Of a stretch of 64,000 nucleotides of DNA, positions 11,570 to 23,415 are shown one piece after another. Below the pieces are notes generated by a model. That model did not search any database, was not told where the DNA came from, and was given only the letters and a program-made list of their open reading frames with translations. The stretch is from Ailanthus altissimus. Taxonomy: Eukaryota; Streptophyta; Magnoliopsida; Sapindales; Simaroubaceae. The DNA lies in assembly GCA_946807835.1 (NCBI GenBank), contig OX327705.1:14414501-14478500 (forward strand), read 5' to 3'. The position numbers and the translations under genes are program-made. How positions within the stretch are numbered: position 1 is the first letter of the stretch; every line of letters starts with the position of its first letter.

Positions 11570-12994
11570 TGACACGTCCAGAATATAAGAGTTTATTCTC
11601 AAGTACAGGATTGTCGAAGTAATAAATAACTCGATGAGAACGGGGTCGATCCACAGGGAAGTAGAATTAAAATTACAAATTATAAACACTTTTAAGACAA
11701 TTAATGCAGTATAAGATGTTTGCAAATATTAATTCAATTAACCAATTCAAAAAAAAGTTAAGATTAAGGGGATCCACTGTTGGCATAAGAAGTAAGAATA
11801 TATTTAACTCTTTTTATAACTCAAGTGGAATCCTCACATAAATGAGGTTCCAACCAAAAAATATAACAATTAAAGTTTATTATCATTTATATATTGATTA
11901 GTATTTATTTCTTTTAATTATTGTACACCAAAACTTATAAATGGGTTCAAGTATTTATTATGCCAATTTTTATATTTGTCTATAATAAATCAAGACTCCC
12001 ACTTCACAAGAAAAGTTATATATACCAAATCTTGTAAATAGTTTAAGCATTTATTGTGCCAAGTATAAAGTTTGTTAATAATCAATCAAGAATCACCACT
12101 TTAGAAGAAAGAATATTAATTCTACAAAAAAAAAAATACATCATATATAAATTTGCATAACTTAAGAATGAAGCATTAAATTCATGAATAAGTATTAAAC
12201 ATATCTTATTACCTTGCCAAGAGCTTCACCCTTTCACCGTAGTATAAAGAAAATTATTTGGACATAATAAAACTAAAGAAAAAGAAAAGAAATGGAAGAA
12301 GAAATAACATGACTTAATAGTAAATAAGAGAAATAACAAAGAAATGGATATAAAGGACAAGTATTTTGAACTAAATTCTAAATTTTTAATTACATGCTTT
12401 AGGCATAAACAAACCACCTATTTATAAAAAAAACATGGATAAATCGAGACAAATTAGGAGGGAACCACTTGGATGATGAAAGTCAAGAATGGTGACAAAA
12501 TAATTTACATTGATTATCACTAAGGCACCCACTTGATTATCCAATTTAGAATTGAGGTGATCCGAATTAGCTATCATTCAAAACATCAAAGTTATAGATA
12601 AGTCTCTTATCTTTCCAAATTGAGTTGTCTCATACGTATTAGATACGTATTACTATAGTTATGGGCCAAATACTGATAACTGTTTAAACTGGGCCTGTAT
12701 TACAGATCAGTTCTGTTCTAGGCCATTTTCACCCTCTAAACACTCGAGTTTCAAATACTTTGTGAAATAAAATATGTTAGTCCATTGAGTCAGATCTTCA
12801 CAGAATCAAGAATAACTCTAATTGGATATTTAGGTAGAAAGTTATGCCCATTGTACCGAACCTACCACAAAAGAGTTAAAAGATAATTAGGTACAATATT
12901 GTAAACATATTTAAGTTAAGAAAATTAAATACACTATTAATACAAAACAATGATGTAAAACTCTTATTAAATGTGTAATTTTAAATGTTCATCA
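11570..12994 (-). mobile_element. Athila-like element, 3' LTR
   Basis: A 1425 bp LTR starting tgacacgtcc and ending gttcatca on the plus strand, nearly collinear with 21985-23415. The element is transcribed on the minus strand, so this is its 3' LTR. The five bases outside it (accta) and those outside the other LTR (acata) differ at one position, consistent with an aged 5 bp target duplication. Confidence 0.9.
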
Positions 12995-14349
12995 CACCCT
13001 CCAACTAGTTTATTGCTAGTCCCTAACAATTCGAGTATAAATAAAATTTGAACACTACCTAAGTATTTCAATCAAAACGTCAGTTCAAGATCACAATCGC
13101 TATAAAGGTCATTTCAATTATAACTTCTGAAATTTTGTGTGTGTGTGTGTGAATTAAGCCAAAGTCTTCTTACCACAAACTACAACATATATAGTCTTAA
13201 AAAAATTTTCAAGTAAAAGCCTCAACTCCATATCCTCAAAGGTAAATAACTTGTTTAATGGCTTAGGATTTCACTCATAGAGTTGGAAACAGATAATCAC
13301 TCAAGAAGTTATATTTAGGGACAGACAGATAAACTAACATTGATCCAAAGATAGGAAAATCAAATATTTAGAGTCAAACCATTATTGCTACATGCTAGCT
13401 TCAAGACTTTAATTATTTTATGCGAATCTTATGAATAGAGAATCCGGTGATAAGATTGTTTCCTAATGACTTTAGTCTTCTAAAATTGAATAAAGACTTT
13501 ATTGAATTGAATTGACTTTTTTTTTTAAAGATATAAGGAATCATTACAAAATAAGAGCAATTTATCACCATAATACTTTTTTATTTTTTTTTTCATCCTT
13601 CAGCTAAGCAACCAAATCATTCCTCATCCCAAATAATGTAATTCCAAACAAAAATTAACAATTTCAAAATATCAATGAAAGTTCGTAAGCTGTTATCTCA
13701 AACCTCTCCACTTACTCACAAAAGATATGTGAGTTTAGAAAATAATATGTATACTTAAACATGAAAATTCTCTTGGCTATATATATTGAATCATCCATCT
13801 TGCCACAAGGCTTAGTATTGTTCTCAAGAAATAATTTCAGAAGTTATTCTTTAGTAACCTAGATAGAAAAGTGATTTAAACTAAACAATTTTGAAATCAT
13901 ACATCGATAGCAATGCAAATTTATTTACGCAAGAGTTACCAAAAACTTAAGCAACAAACATAAAATACATTAAAAATAAACTAATTAGAATGTGTTTCAA
14001 AAGTTCAGTAATATACTCTTTACTCTGTCATTTTAGAATTAGAATGCGTCACAAGAATGCATAAATAAACCTTTTATTCACACCATTCATAAATTTTTTT
14101 TTATAGAACAAAGTGATAACAACAATAAAATAAAATAATTAATATTAACATTATATATCAACTATCCTCCCCCTAATCAAATTGAGACATTGTCCTCAAT
14201 GTTAAAATATAGAAAGAGTAAAGTATAAAAGATATCACCTGAAACATCTTTTATTGAAAATTAAACCTGCAACAAAATAAAACAAGCCACACAATATGCT
14301 TAAAAATACATAGAAGTAGATAAGCTACAAACGGAGCGTCAAATCTATC
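12995..14349. other. Athila 3' untranslated region
   Basis: No coding frame. On the minus strand it contains ATTAGGGGGAGGAT next to the palindrome-like acattgaggacaatgt (plus-strand 14164-14202), a block commonly found after the last ORF of Athila/Tat elements. The base run next to the LTR (minus: ctagttggagggtg) is the polypurine-like primer site. There is a GT microsatellite at about 13137-13151. Confidence 0.6.
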
Positions 14350-14978
14350 TTACGTTTTTTCATTGTTATCAGTATACCAATCTATCTGACTCATTATTGG
14401 ATCAGATAGAGGTGTAAAAGTTTGTATTTCATCGAGTATCTGATCAACAGTTGAAGCAGAAATGAGGATTTGTAGTACTACAGATGAGACGAATTATTTT
14501 TTCACCGCATAGTCAAGAAAAGATAACAACCCATTATAAAAACTATCAACATTTAATAAACTAATGGGTTTTTTTTATAGATTTACAATTGTGCCTATGA
14601 GACAATTTGAAAAATTTCCTGCAATGTTCCGAAACCTCTAGGTAGAGCTATAAAGGCATCAGCATTACGAAGCATAAAAGCCATTCGTTCATACATTGAT
14701 GATACTTGTAACTCATCTCCAATTATTTTTCCTACAATGTCTCCAACAGCTAGAACTTTCGGTATAATACCAAAAACTCGACTGCCTTTATTTTGTGTAG
14801 CGGTTGCTACACGTCCCATTAATCCAAGACTACCTCCCCCATATACTAAATGAATATTTTGCTTAGCTAACACCTTACTAAAGGTTTCTGCTGCTTCTAC
14901 AAACTTACTAGTTTTTTTAGAGCTGGATCCACAAAAGACATAAAATTTTGTGAATTTACGAGTTAATGATCCTTCCAT
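14350..14978 (-). pseudogene. LOG: LOG-like cytokinin phosphoribohydrolase pseudogene inside Athila
   Basis: LOG enzymes release active cytokinin bases from their riboside 5'-monophosphates. The frame starts MEGSLTRK and shows FYVFCGSSSKK, the dinucleotide-binding HLVYGGGSLGLMG, VFGIIPK, MYERMAFMLRNADAFIALP and a PRGFGTLQE motif where the family has PGGxGTxxE, so a motif glycine is Arg. Lesions: TAG at 14595-14597 where Trp is expected, TAA at 14583-14585, an A-run frameshift just after, and TAA at 14494-14496. Homology then continues (ISLLNVDSFYNGLLSFLD) to a TAA at 14350-14352, near the full family length. No introns interrupt it, although typical plant LOG genes have several, so a retrocopy is likely. 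It lies in the same orientation as the element, between integrase and 3' LTR. Confidence 0.85.
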
Positions 14979-15239
14979 GATTACATTCATCCTCTCTCTT
15001 GAATGATTTTGAGTTTGTACAAAGATGTAGAAATAATGCAATGTATTTATAGAGCCAAAATGTGTTGCAAAGTTAAGTCATATGGGCTGTTGGCTTGAAA
15101 TACAAAATTTTCAACACTTTTTTACCATTTTTCAATTTGTTAGCTGGAAAAGTCACATGAGTTGTCGGCTTAAAATGCAAAATTTTCAAAAAGGACTATA
15201 GGTGGTTGGTTATTGAAAAGACATTTGAGTTTGAAATGA

Positions 15240-15890
15240 AACATTTAAAAATAACAGTTATAGTAAATATATACAAGTAGTTGTGATTATGGCTCACATC
15301 TTCCTCTGGTTTTACATCCAGTAACGGCTTAAACGCCCTCTATAGGTCGGGGCTAGGCTTTCCATCTAATTTGCTTATAAATTAAAAAATCTGGTCATTT
15401 AAAGTCAGATTCCTGAGACTGTATCGTTCATGTTCTTTTAAGAATATATCTCATAATTCACAAATTACAATATGCAAATATTCACTAGGATGAGTCTCAA
15501 AAGTCGATAAGATATCATTTAAAGACTCCTTACTCAGGCCATCCTTAATGAACTTAATTTTATCTTCGCGATTTACGGACACCATTCCTAAAGTGCGGCA
15601 ACATGTGTTGCAAGTCATGCGTGCACACTTGTAACAAACGTTTAATCATTTTGCTCTTCGTTTTTTTTTGCAAAAGAGTTTCTACTTAAGCTAAGCATGT
15701 AGAAAATTAATGAGTCTGAAAATTCACCTGTCAATCGAACATTGGCTTCAATTAACCAACGTAAATCAACAAGTATATTCATAATCATTAATAACCTTAA
15801 TCTTTCACATCTTGCTTGGTAAATTTTCTTCAATGAATTTTGAGGCAATGAGGGAAAACGCTTTTTAAAATTTTTTAGAATGTCATCCAT
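15240..15890 (-). pseudogene. Unknown ORF carried by the Athila element
   Basis: An open frame of 82 residues (15642-15890) starts MDDILKNFKKRFPSLPQN and includes ARCERLRLLMIMNILVDLRW. It looks soluble, mixed-charge and helical. After a frame change, coding-like sequence continues (NREDKIKFIKDGLSKESL, FETHPSEYLHIV, AFKPLLDVKPEEDVSHNH) with stops, down to about 15240. It shares orientation with pol and the LOG copy and lies between them. I do not recognise the family. It could be an element-specific accessory protein, a degenerate env-like ORF, or another captured gene. No transmembrane segment typical of env is evident. Confidence 0.45.
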
Positions 15891-16019
15891 TTTTTTTTAG
15901 AAAAGGGGGAAGAAGAGAAGATATTAGTAATTATGAGAAACTGACAAAACCGACTTGAAATATCACAAAGTACCGTTATCCGCCACTTAACCGAGGTGCA
16001 AAATAAAACTTTAACAAAA

Positions 16020-16110
16020 ATACTAAATTAACCTGCAAGTAATATATATATATATATATATAAAGTTAGAAGAAAAATAAATAAATAAATAAATATATAT
16101 ATAAATATGT
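16020..16110. repeat. AT and AAAT microsatellites
   Basis: An AT run at about 16042-16062 and an AAAT run (aaataaataaataaat) just after, between the pol end and the unknown ORF. Confidence 0.8.
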
Positions 16111-16120
16111 AAAATAAAGA

Positions 16121-17300
16121 TTAATTGGTCTCGTAACAAAGGTTCGACAGGGATGTAAATTCTTCATGAAAAGCTTGATTTTCTAGAAATGGCTTGAGTC
16201 TTTGCTCATTTACTTTAAACACATTCCCATTTCTAGAATTTTCAATGTCAATTATTCCATAAGGGTACACATGTTTCACAATAAAATGGCCACTCCATCT
16301 TGATCTTAATTTTTCAGGGAATATATGAAGTCGAGAATTATAAAGCAAAACCTTATGACCAGTGTCAAATGTTTTTCTCTGAATTTTTTTATCATGAAAG
16401 TTTTGATTTTAGCTTTATGAATTTTTGAATTCTCATATGCATCATTTCCCAATTTTTCAAGTTCATTTATTTGTAATTTACGTATGTATCCAGCAGAATC
16501 AAGATTTGCATTGAAAGTTTTAATGACTCAGTAGGCTTTATGCTCAAGTTCCACAGGTAAATGATAAGATTTTTCATAAACTATCCTATAAGGAGACATA
16601 CCCAATGAAGTTTTAAAAACAGTTCTATAAGCCAACAATGCATCATTTAGTCTTAAAGACCAATCTTTGCAATTTGGGTTTACAATTTTTTCTAAGATTT
16701 GTTTTATCTCCCTATTTGCTAATTTAACTTGTCCACTTGTTTGAGGATGATAAGAGGTGGTAAATTTATGAGTAATACCATATTTTTTTTTATTAATGTT
16801 TTAAATGGTCTATTACAACAATTCTTACCCCCATCACTTATAATGGCTCGAGAGATTCTAAATCGACTTAAGATATTTTCTTTCAAAAATTTCATAACTG
16901 TTTTATGGTCATTATTTCGACATGGAATAGCCTCAATCCATTTTGAGGCATAATCTATCGTAACTAAGATATACGTAAATTCAAATGATAACGAAAATGG
17001 TTCCATGAAATCTGTCCCCCAACAATCAAAGATTTCAATAACAAGAATAGGGTTCAAAGGCATGATGTTTCGTTTTAAAATTGATCCCAACGTTTGACAA
17101 TTTTCACACATGATACAAAATGCATGTGTATCTTTAAATAAAGTGGGCCAATAAAATCCACACTACAAGGATTTTGCAGCTGTTTTCTTTGATGAAAAAT
17201 GTGCCCCACATGCTTCACAATGACAAAATTCAATAACTTTACTTACCTTATTGTTGGGTATGCATTTTCTAAATTTTTTGTCACGACAATATTTGAAGAG
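16121..17300 (-). pseudogene. Athila integrase (degenerate)
   Basis: The minus strand shows a zinc-finger remnant ending FCIMCENCQTLGS, then the catalytic core: IFDCWGTDFMEPF carries the first Asp and RAIISDGGKN the second. A C-terminal part follows ([38 protein letters not shown]), typical of Athila integrases. The frame is broken repeatedly: the stretch holding the third catalytic residue reads only in another frame, and a stop separates the core (16719-17111) from the tail (16121-16348). Integrase would insert the cDNA into chromosomes; this copy cannot make it. Confidence 0.85.
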
Positions 17301-17479
17301 ATAAGGATCATCCCAATAAAACTTTCTTACCTTAGTTAAAAATTTCTTTTTGTCTTGAGCATTCCATTAAGGTGGCATTTCTCTTGTTATAAGAAAATTA
17401 ACAATATTAGCATAGCAAAGCATTGTAACAGTAGAAAATAAAAATTCATCGAGAAAGAATCATTAATAGGTGTTATTTC

Positions 17480-17929
17480 TGTTGATGAATCTGGTGCAAG
17501 TCTTGATAAGTGATCTGCAACAACATTCTCAGCTTCCTTATTATCTTTGATAGTGATAATAAATTCTTAAAGCAATAGAATCTATAGAATCAACCTTGGT
17601 TTTGCATCCTATTTTGACATTAAGTACCTTACAGCAGCATGGTCTGTAAATACAACAATTAAAGAACCAATTAAGTAAGAACAAAATTACTCTAATGTAA
17701 ATATTACAACAAGTAGGTCTTTTTCAGTTGTTGTGTAATTTATTTGTGCACTGTTTAAAGTTTTACTTGCGTAATAAATTACATAGGATTTACCTTCCTT
17801 TCTTTGTCCCAATACAGCACCAACAGCGTAGTCACTAGCATCACACATGAGCTTAAAAGATAAAGACCAGTTAAGAAATTGTATAATATGAGCAGATGTT
17901 AAGAGGCCAATTAATTTTTCAAACGAATT
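17480..17929 (-). pseudogene. Athila RNase H region (degenerate)
   Basis: Between RT and integrase, interrupted minus-strand frames give motifs of the gypsy RNase H: a CDASDYAVGAV-type stretch around 17820-17850 and YVIYYASKTL near 17760. Several stops are present. In the family it removes the RNA template during reverse transcription. Confidence 0.65.
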
Positions 17930-18900
17930 TTAACACTCTTTAGTCCACTTAAATGATACATATTTTGTTAAGAGGTTACAAAGAGGTTTAGATATAGCAC
18001 TAAATTTTTTTATGAACCTCCTATAGAATCCAGCATGTCCTAAAAAGGATCGGACTTCTTTGACTGTTTTTTGTGGAGGCAAATATGTAATGAGTTCAAC
18101 TTTTGCCTTATCTACTTCAATTCCTTTAGAAGACACTACATGTCCTAAAATAATTCCAAAAGTAACCATGTAATGACATTTTTTCCAATTCAATACAAGG
18201 CTCTTTTCTTCACATCTTTTTAAGACCTTTTCTAAGTTTTCAAGACAATTATTAAAAGAATTTTCAAACACAGTTAAATCATCTATGAAAACTTCTAAAT
18301 AATGCTAAATTATGTCACTAAAAATGTTTAACATACATCTCTGAAATATTGCTGAGGCATTACAAAATTCAAAGGGCATTCTTTTAAAAGCAAATGTTTC
18401 AAAAGGGCATGTAAATGTAGTCTTTTCTTGGTCCTCTAGTGCTGTGGAAATTTGATAATAGTCAGAATAACCATCTAGAAAGCAATAGTAGGGATGTCTT
18501 GATACTCTTTCTATAATTTGATCAAGGAATGGTAAAGGAAAGTGGTCATTTTTAGTGGCCGAGTTCAACTTTCTATAATTTATGCACATCCTCCAACTAG
18601 ATGAGACTCGAATTGGTATTAACTCACCTTTTTTATTTTCAATGACTGTGATTCCAGATGTTTTTGGTACTACCTGAGTAGGACTTACCCACTTACTATC
18701 TGAGATAGGATAAATGATTGCTACTTCAAGTAATTTGAGAACTTCAGCTCTTACTACCTCTTTCATATGTAGATTTAATCTCCTTTGAGGTTGTTCGAAA
18801 GTTTTGGCATTATCCTATAGGTGTATTATATGTGTGCAAATTAAAGGATTAATATTATTTATGTCTTTTAAAGTCCACCCAATTGTATTTTTATGCATTT
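17930..18900 (-). pseudogene. Athila reverse transcriptase (degenerate)
   Basis: Clear RT blocks on the minus strand: MKEVVRAEVLKLLEVAIIYP, SSWRMCINYRKLN, HPYYCFLDGYSDYYQIS, TTFTCPFETFAFKRMPFEFC, then the active-site block LEVFIDDLTVF (FIDD) and LGHAGFYRRFIKKFS of the connection domain. A TAG at about 18302-18304 separates the FSDII block from the FIDD motif, so the polymerase is truncated. Some conserved residues are changed, for example Glu in MPFEFCNA where Gly is usual. Confidence 0.9.
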
Positions 18901-19084
18901 TCAATAATTCAATCAACTTACCTTCTTGTTCGCTTGTGAGTGTAAAAGACATTACCACTGGGTAAGTTTGTTTCTCTTCAAGAAATGCATATTTCAGTCC
19001 TTTAGGCAGAGGTTTTAACTCCAACTTTGAAATTTTGTTCTGTTTATCCTCATTTTCTCCCAATTCTTCAAACTTTAGTTTCTA

Positions 19085-19762
19085 TCATTTATTTTCAATC
19101 CCCTGTACACAGTCAGGTAAAGAACATATATAAGAGATTTCAGGATCTAATTGTATATTTGACTCAAATGAATTTATTAAACATATTTCTAAGGGATTGG
19201 TAGAACTCCCTTTTTGAATATGATCCTCCACAATCGTTTCAATCATGTTGCCTTCTTCACTTTCATCCTCCCCTTCATATGGTTGCTTACACATATTGAA
19301 AACATTGAATTTAAGTGTCATGTTTTCAAATGAAAGCTTCATTACTCCATTCTTGTAATTAATCAAAGCGTTAAAAGTTGCTAAAAATGAACGACCCAAA
19401 ATAACAGGTATCAGATTACATCCTTTAACAGGTTCTGTGTTCAAGACAATAAAATCCATAGGATATATGAATTTATCAACTTGAACTAAAATATCTTCCA
19501 CTGTCCCTCTTAGTACTTTTATTGATCTATCGACAAGTAAAAGGGTTACAGAAGTTGATTTTAACTCACCGAGATTGAGCTGCTGATAAACTAAATACAA
19601 CAATAAATTCACACTAGCACCAAGATCAAGTAAGGCTTGTTCAATTTTATGACTTCCAATAATACATGAAATTGTAGAACAACCAGGGTCTTTATATTTC
19701 AAAGCATTATTGTTATAAAGAATGGCATTTACTTGTTCAGCTAAAAATACTTTCTTTTTCAC
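19085..19762 (-). pseudogene. Athila retropepsin-like protease
   Basis: A 225-residue open frame on the minus strand. The active-site motif reads LLDLGASVNLL (Asp-Leu-Gly); the flap and C-terminal wording (VEDILVQVDKFIYPMDFIVL, ILGRSFLATFNALI) are typical of Athila/Tat aspartic proteases that process Gag-Pol. The catalytic triad residues look present, making this the least damaged domain of the element. It is separated from RT by stops around 19064-19084. Confidence 0.85.
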
Positions 19763-19858
19763 ATTTAGTTTTCTTTTTATTATGTATAAATCCTTTAAAA
19801 ATTTTGCATAAAAGAGAACCTGTTTAATAGCATCCAGTAAAGGAATATTAACTTTTAC

Positions 19859-20086
19859 CTATTTGAAGATTTCAAAATTTTCAGGATTGTGATTCATCTT
19901 CTTAGTATTACGTAATGCATGAGGAAATAGGGGTGGAGGTAAGGGTTTGGTGTTTTCTTCATTAGGTGTCAGTTCAACACTTTCTTTACCCTTAGAGATT
20001 GATTCATAGCTCTCATGAGGTTCAGAAATTTCTTTTTCAACAATTTTACCACTCCGAAGAGTGATAACTACTTTAACTTGATCCAT
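19859..20086 (-). pseudogene. Athila gag-protease linker fragment
   Basis: A 75-residue frame with VVITLRSGKIVEKE, a hallmark segment between gag and protease in Athila elements, followed by a charged, proline-rich linker (KPLPPPLFPHALRN). Stops on both sides. Confidence 0.65.
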
Positions 20087-20437
20087 ATGTTGGCTTCCTA
20101 AACTACATGCATTTAAGCTATGTTGTCCTTTGGGGTTTGGCTGTGGTTAAGAAGGAAATTTTTCTTTCTCATGAATGTTCAGTGCAGATGCAAATTTAGC
20201 AAGAGTATCTTTCAAATCAGCAAATGTTTGAGCATTTTGGGAATTAACAGACTCTTACTTTTCAATGAATGTATGTAAAGTTTCTTCAAGATTTTTCCTA
20301 GGAGGTGGGACATATGGTGCATAACCTTGATGATTTTGAAATTTTTGGTGTGGTTGGAAATGTGGTTGTGAAGCCTATGCTTGAGTGTCATTCCTCTAAC
20401 TAAAATTCGGGTGATTTCGTCATCTAGGATTATAGTT

Positions 20438-21370
20438 TTATGAATATGGGTTATTGTTTGACCGCTTGAACGTGTTTAGAACATTGGCTTGTTCATGGAG
20501 ACATTCCCTAAATACAGGCAAAGTTAGGTAATCATTGGTAGAGTGATCATGAGTTTCACAAATGTGACACACAATTTCTTGAACAGATTTTATTTGACCA
20601 CTTTTTTTCATTCCTAAGGTTTCAACTTTTCTAGCAAGGGATGCTAATTTGGCTTGAAAGTTATGGTCTTCCCTAAGATGATAAATACCTCCACTAGATG
20701 TAGTGGTTTGATTTTTACTAGGTGCCTCACAGGTACCAGCAATGTCCCAATTTTGAGCATTTTCTACTAATAATTCAAGGTAGTTCATTGCCTCTTCTGG
20801 GTCTTTGTCCTCAAATTTTTCATTACACATCATTTCTACCCATGTTTCAAAGCCATGATAGGGACAGGTATTAAGTAATTCTTTATACCTTTCCCAACAT
20901 TGGTAAAGGGTCTCTCCTGATTTTTGGGCAAAAGTGGTGATTTATCTTTGGGAAGGAAAATACTTTTTCAGGAATTGTTGTTGCATCTCATCCCATAAAG
21001 AAATGGATCCGGGCCTAAGGTTTTGTACCCATGTTTTAACTTTATCTTTTAAAGAAAAAGGGAAAAGCTTAAGTCGAATTGTGTTCATACTACAATTTTG
21101 GTCATTATATTTGTTACACACTTTTTCAAATTCTCTTAGATGTAGAAAAGAGTTCTCTGCATCTAAGTCATGAAAAATAGGTAAAAGTTAAATAATGTCT
21201 GGCTTAAAATTAAAATATGTTGCATCCGAAGGAAAAATTAAGCAAGATAGTGCACCGGTTCATGTAGAGTTCATATAGTCTCTAAGTGTCCTAAGTCGAT
21301 TATGGTCATTATGTTGAGACTGATTGTCCCCTAGGTTTATGAGTCCCTCAATTTAATTTTCGCTCATAGT
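20438..21370 (-). pseudogene. Athila gag (degenerate)
   Basis: The N-terminal gag core is read in interrupted frames from about 21350 to 20840 (for example FPFSLKDKVKTWVQNL, SISLWDEMQQQFLKKYFPSQ and LYQCWERYKELLNTCPYHG), then an open frame 20438-20833. The latter carries a coiled region (FQAKLASLARKVETLGMK) and a damaged zinc knuckle (CHICETHDHSTNDY), in which the last Cys is replaced by Tyr. Gag would form the particle around the RNA. Confidence 0.8.
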
Positions 21371-21639
21371 GTTAATTGGTGAAAAATGAGAAGAAGAATG
21401 AGAATATATCAAATTATCAAAGAAAGTTTCGAAATTACCTTTCACCAAATGATGAGAATTAGGCTCTCGAAACCAACTGCTCATAAAAAGAAATAAAACA
21501 ATTAATACAAATAAGAGAAAAAAAATAAAATATTAAACACAGGTAAATAAAATAGGCAAAACTAAAAGTAAAATAAAAATAAATAATTAGAAGTTAGATT
21601 AGCAATGTTAGATTATATAATAAAAAGTTAATAAATAAA

Positions 21640-21935
21640 GAGTAGGAGGCTCAGCCTTCCATGAAAATAAAACAGAATAATAAATAAATTAAAGCAAGTT
21701 AGGAGGCTCGGCCTTTCATAAAAATAAAAATTAAAAATAAAAAGTGAATAATAAATAAAGGGTAGGAGGCTCAGCTTTCCATGAAAATAAAAAGCAAAAA
21801 TAAAAACAGAATAATAAATAAAGTAAAGTAAGTTAGGAGACTCGACCTTTTATTAAAATAAAAGAAGAATAATAAATAAAATAAAGTACGTTAGGAGGCT
21901 CAGCCTTCTATGAAAATAAAATAACAAACAAACAA
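21640..21935 (-). repeat. Tandem repeat in the Athila leader
   Basis: About five units of 56-71 bp, each beginning taggaggctcagccttccat and followed by an A-rich aaaataaaa/aataataaataaa tail. They start near 21643, 21699, 21760, 21832 and 21890. They lie between the primer-binding site and gag, in the untranslated leader. Confidence 0.8.
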
Positions 21936-21960
21936 CAAAAGAAATAATGTTAATTTCACT

Positions 21961-21979
21961 TCCTCGGCAATGGCGTCAA
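21961..21979 (-). promoter_or_regulatory. Primer-binding site, tRNA-Asp type
   Basis: The plus strand reads tcctcggcaatggcgtca, close to the 3' end of plant tRNA-Asp (cccggcaacggcgcca), with a few substitutions. It lies six to seven bases inside the LTR that begins at 21985, where minus-strand synthesis of this element would start. Confidence 0.75.
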
Positions 21980-21984
21980 AAACT

Positions 21985-23415
21985 TGACACGTCCAGAATA
22001 TAGGAGTTTATTCTCAAGTGTAAGATTGTCGAAGTTATAAATAACTCGATGAGAACGAGGTCGATCCACAGGAAAATAGAATTAAAATTATAAATTATAA
22101 ACACTTTTAAGACAATTAATGCAGTATAAGATATTTACAAATATTAATTCAATTAACCAATTCAAATAAAAGCTAAGGTTAGGGGGATCCACTATTGGCA
22201 TAAGAATTAATAATATATTTAACTCTTTTTATAACTCAATTGAAATCCTCACACAAATAAAGTTCCAACCGGAAAATATAATAATTAAAGTTCATTATTA
22301 TTTATATATTAATTAGTATTTATTTCTTTCAATTATTATACACCAAATCTTATAAATTGGTTCAAGTATTTATTATGCTAATCTTTATATTTGCCTACAA
22401 TAAATCAAGACTCCCACTTTACAAAAACGGTTATATACATCAAATCTTGTAAATAATTTTAAGAATTTATTGTGTCGAGTATAAAGTTTGTCAATAATAA
22501 ATCAAGAATCACCACTTTAGAAGAAAGGGTATTAATTCTACAAACAAAATAAATACATCATATATAAATTTGCATAACTTAAGAATAAAGCATTAAATTT
22601 ATGAATACGTGTTAAATATATCTTATTACCTTACCAAGAGCTTCACCCTTTCACCTTAGCATAAAGAAAATTATTTGGACATAATAAAACTAAAGAAAAA
22701 GAAAAGAAATGAAAGATTAAATAATATGACTTAATAGTAAATAAGAGAAATAATATTACAAAGAAATAGATACAAAGGACAAGTATTTTGAACTAAATTC
22801 TAACTTTCTAATTACATGCTTTAGGCATAAACAAACCACTTATTTATAAAAAAAATATAGATAAATCGAGACAAATTAGGAGGGAACCACTTGGATAATG
22901 AAAGTCAAGAATGGTGGTAAAATAATTTGCATTGATTATCACTAAGGCACCCACTTGATTATTCAATTTTGAATTGAGGTAATCCGAATTAGCTGTCACT
23001 CAAAATATTAAAGTTGTAGATAAGTATCTTATTTTTCCAATTTGTTTTGTCTCATATGTATTAGATATGTATTGCTATAGTTATGGGCCAAATACTGATG
23101 ACTATTTAAACTGGGCTTGTATTACAGATCAGTTCTGTTCTAGGCCATTTTCACCCTCTAAACACTCGAATTTCAAATGTTTTATGAAATACAATATGTT
23201 ATCCCATTGATTTAGATCTTCACAGGATTAAGAATTACTCTAATTGAATCTTTAGGTAGAAAGTTATGCCCATTTTACCGAACCTACCACAAAACAGTTA
23301 AAAGATAATTAGGTACAATATTGTAAACATACTTAAGTTAAGAAATTAAATACACTAGTAATACAAAACAATGATGTAAAACTCTTATTAAATGTATAAT
23401 TTCAAGTATTCATCA
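21985..23415 (-). mobile_element. Athila-like element, 5' LTR
   Basis: A 1431 bp partner of the 11570-12994 LTR, with the same termini (tgacacgtcc ... attcatca on plus). It should contain the promoter for the minus-strand transcript. The TATA box cannot be chosen reliably in such AT-rich sequence. Confidence 0.9.

Larger units (their letters stand above)
11570..23415 (-). mobile_element. Athila-like Ty3/gypsy retrotransposon, complete but dead
   Basis: An 11.8 kb element inserted into LTR unit B. Reading on the minus strand: 5' LTR, tRNA-Asp primer-binding site, a leader with short tandem repeats, gag, protease, reverse transcriptase, RNase H, integrase, then an unknown ORF, a LOG-like pseudogene, a polypurine block and the 3' LTR. 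The tRNA-Asp site, the gag zinc-knuckle context, and the protease and RT wording fit the Athila lineage. Every domain has stops or frameshifts, so it cannot move by itself. In the first 230 bases the LTRs differ at roughly 17 positions by eye, which implies an old insertion. The region between integrase and 3' LTR, where some Athila elements carry an env-like ORF, here holds other sequence. Confidence 0.9.

Noticed and set aside
12226..12417. 63-residue minus-strand ORF
   Set aside because: Lies inside the Athila LTR and reads as phenylalanine- and leucine-rich translation of AT-rich DNA.
16729..16953. 74-residue plus-strand ORF
   Set aside because: Shadow of the Athila integrase on the opposite strand.
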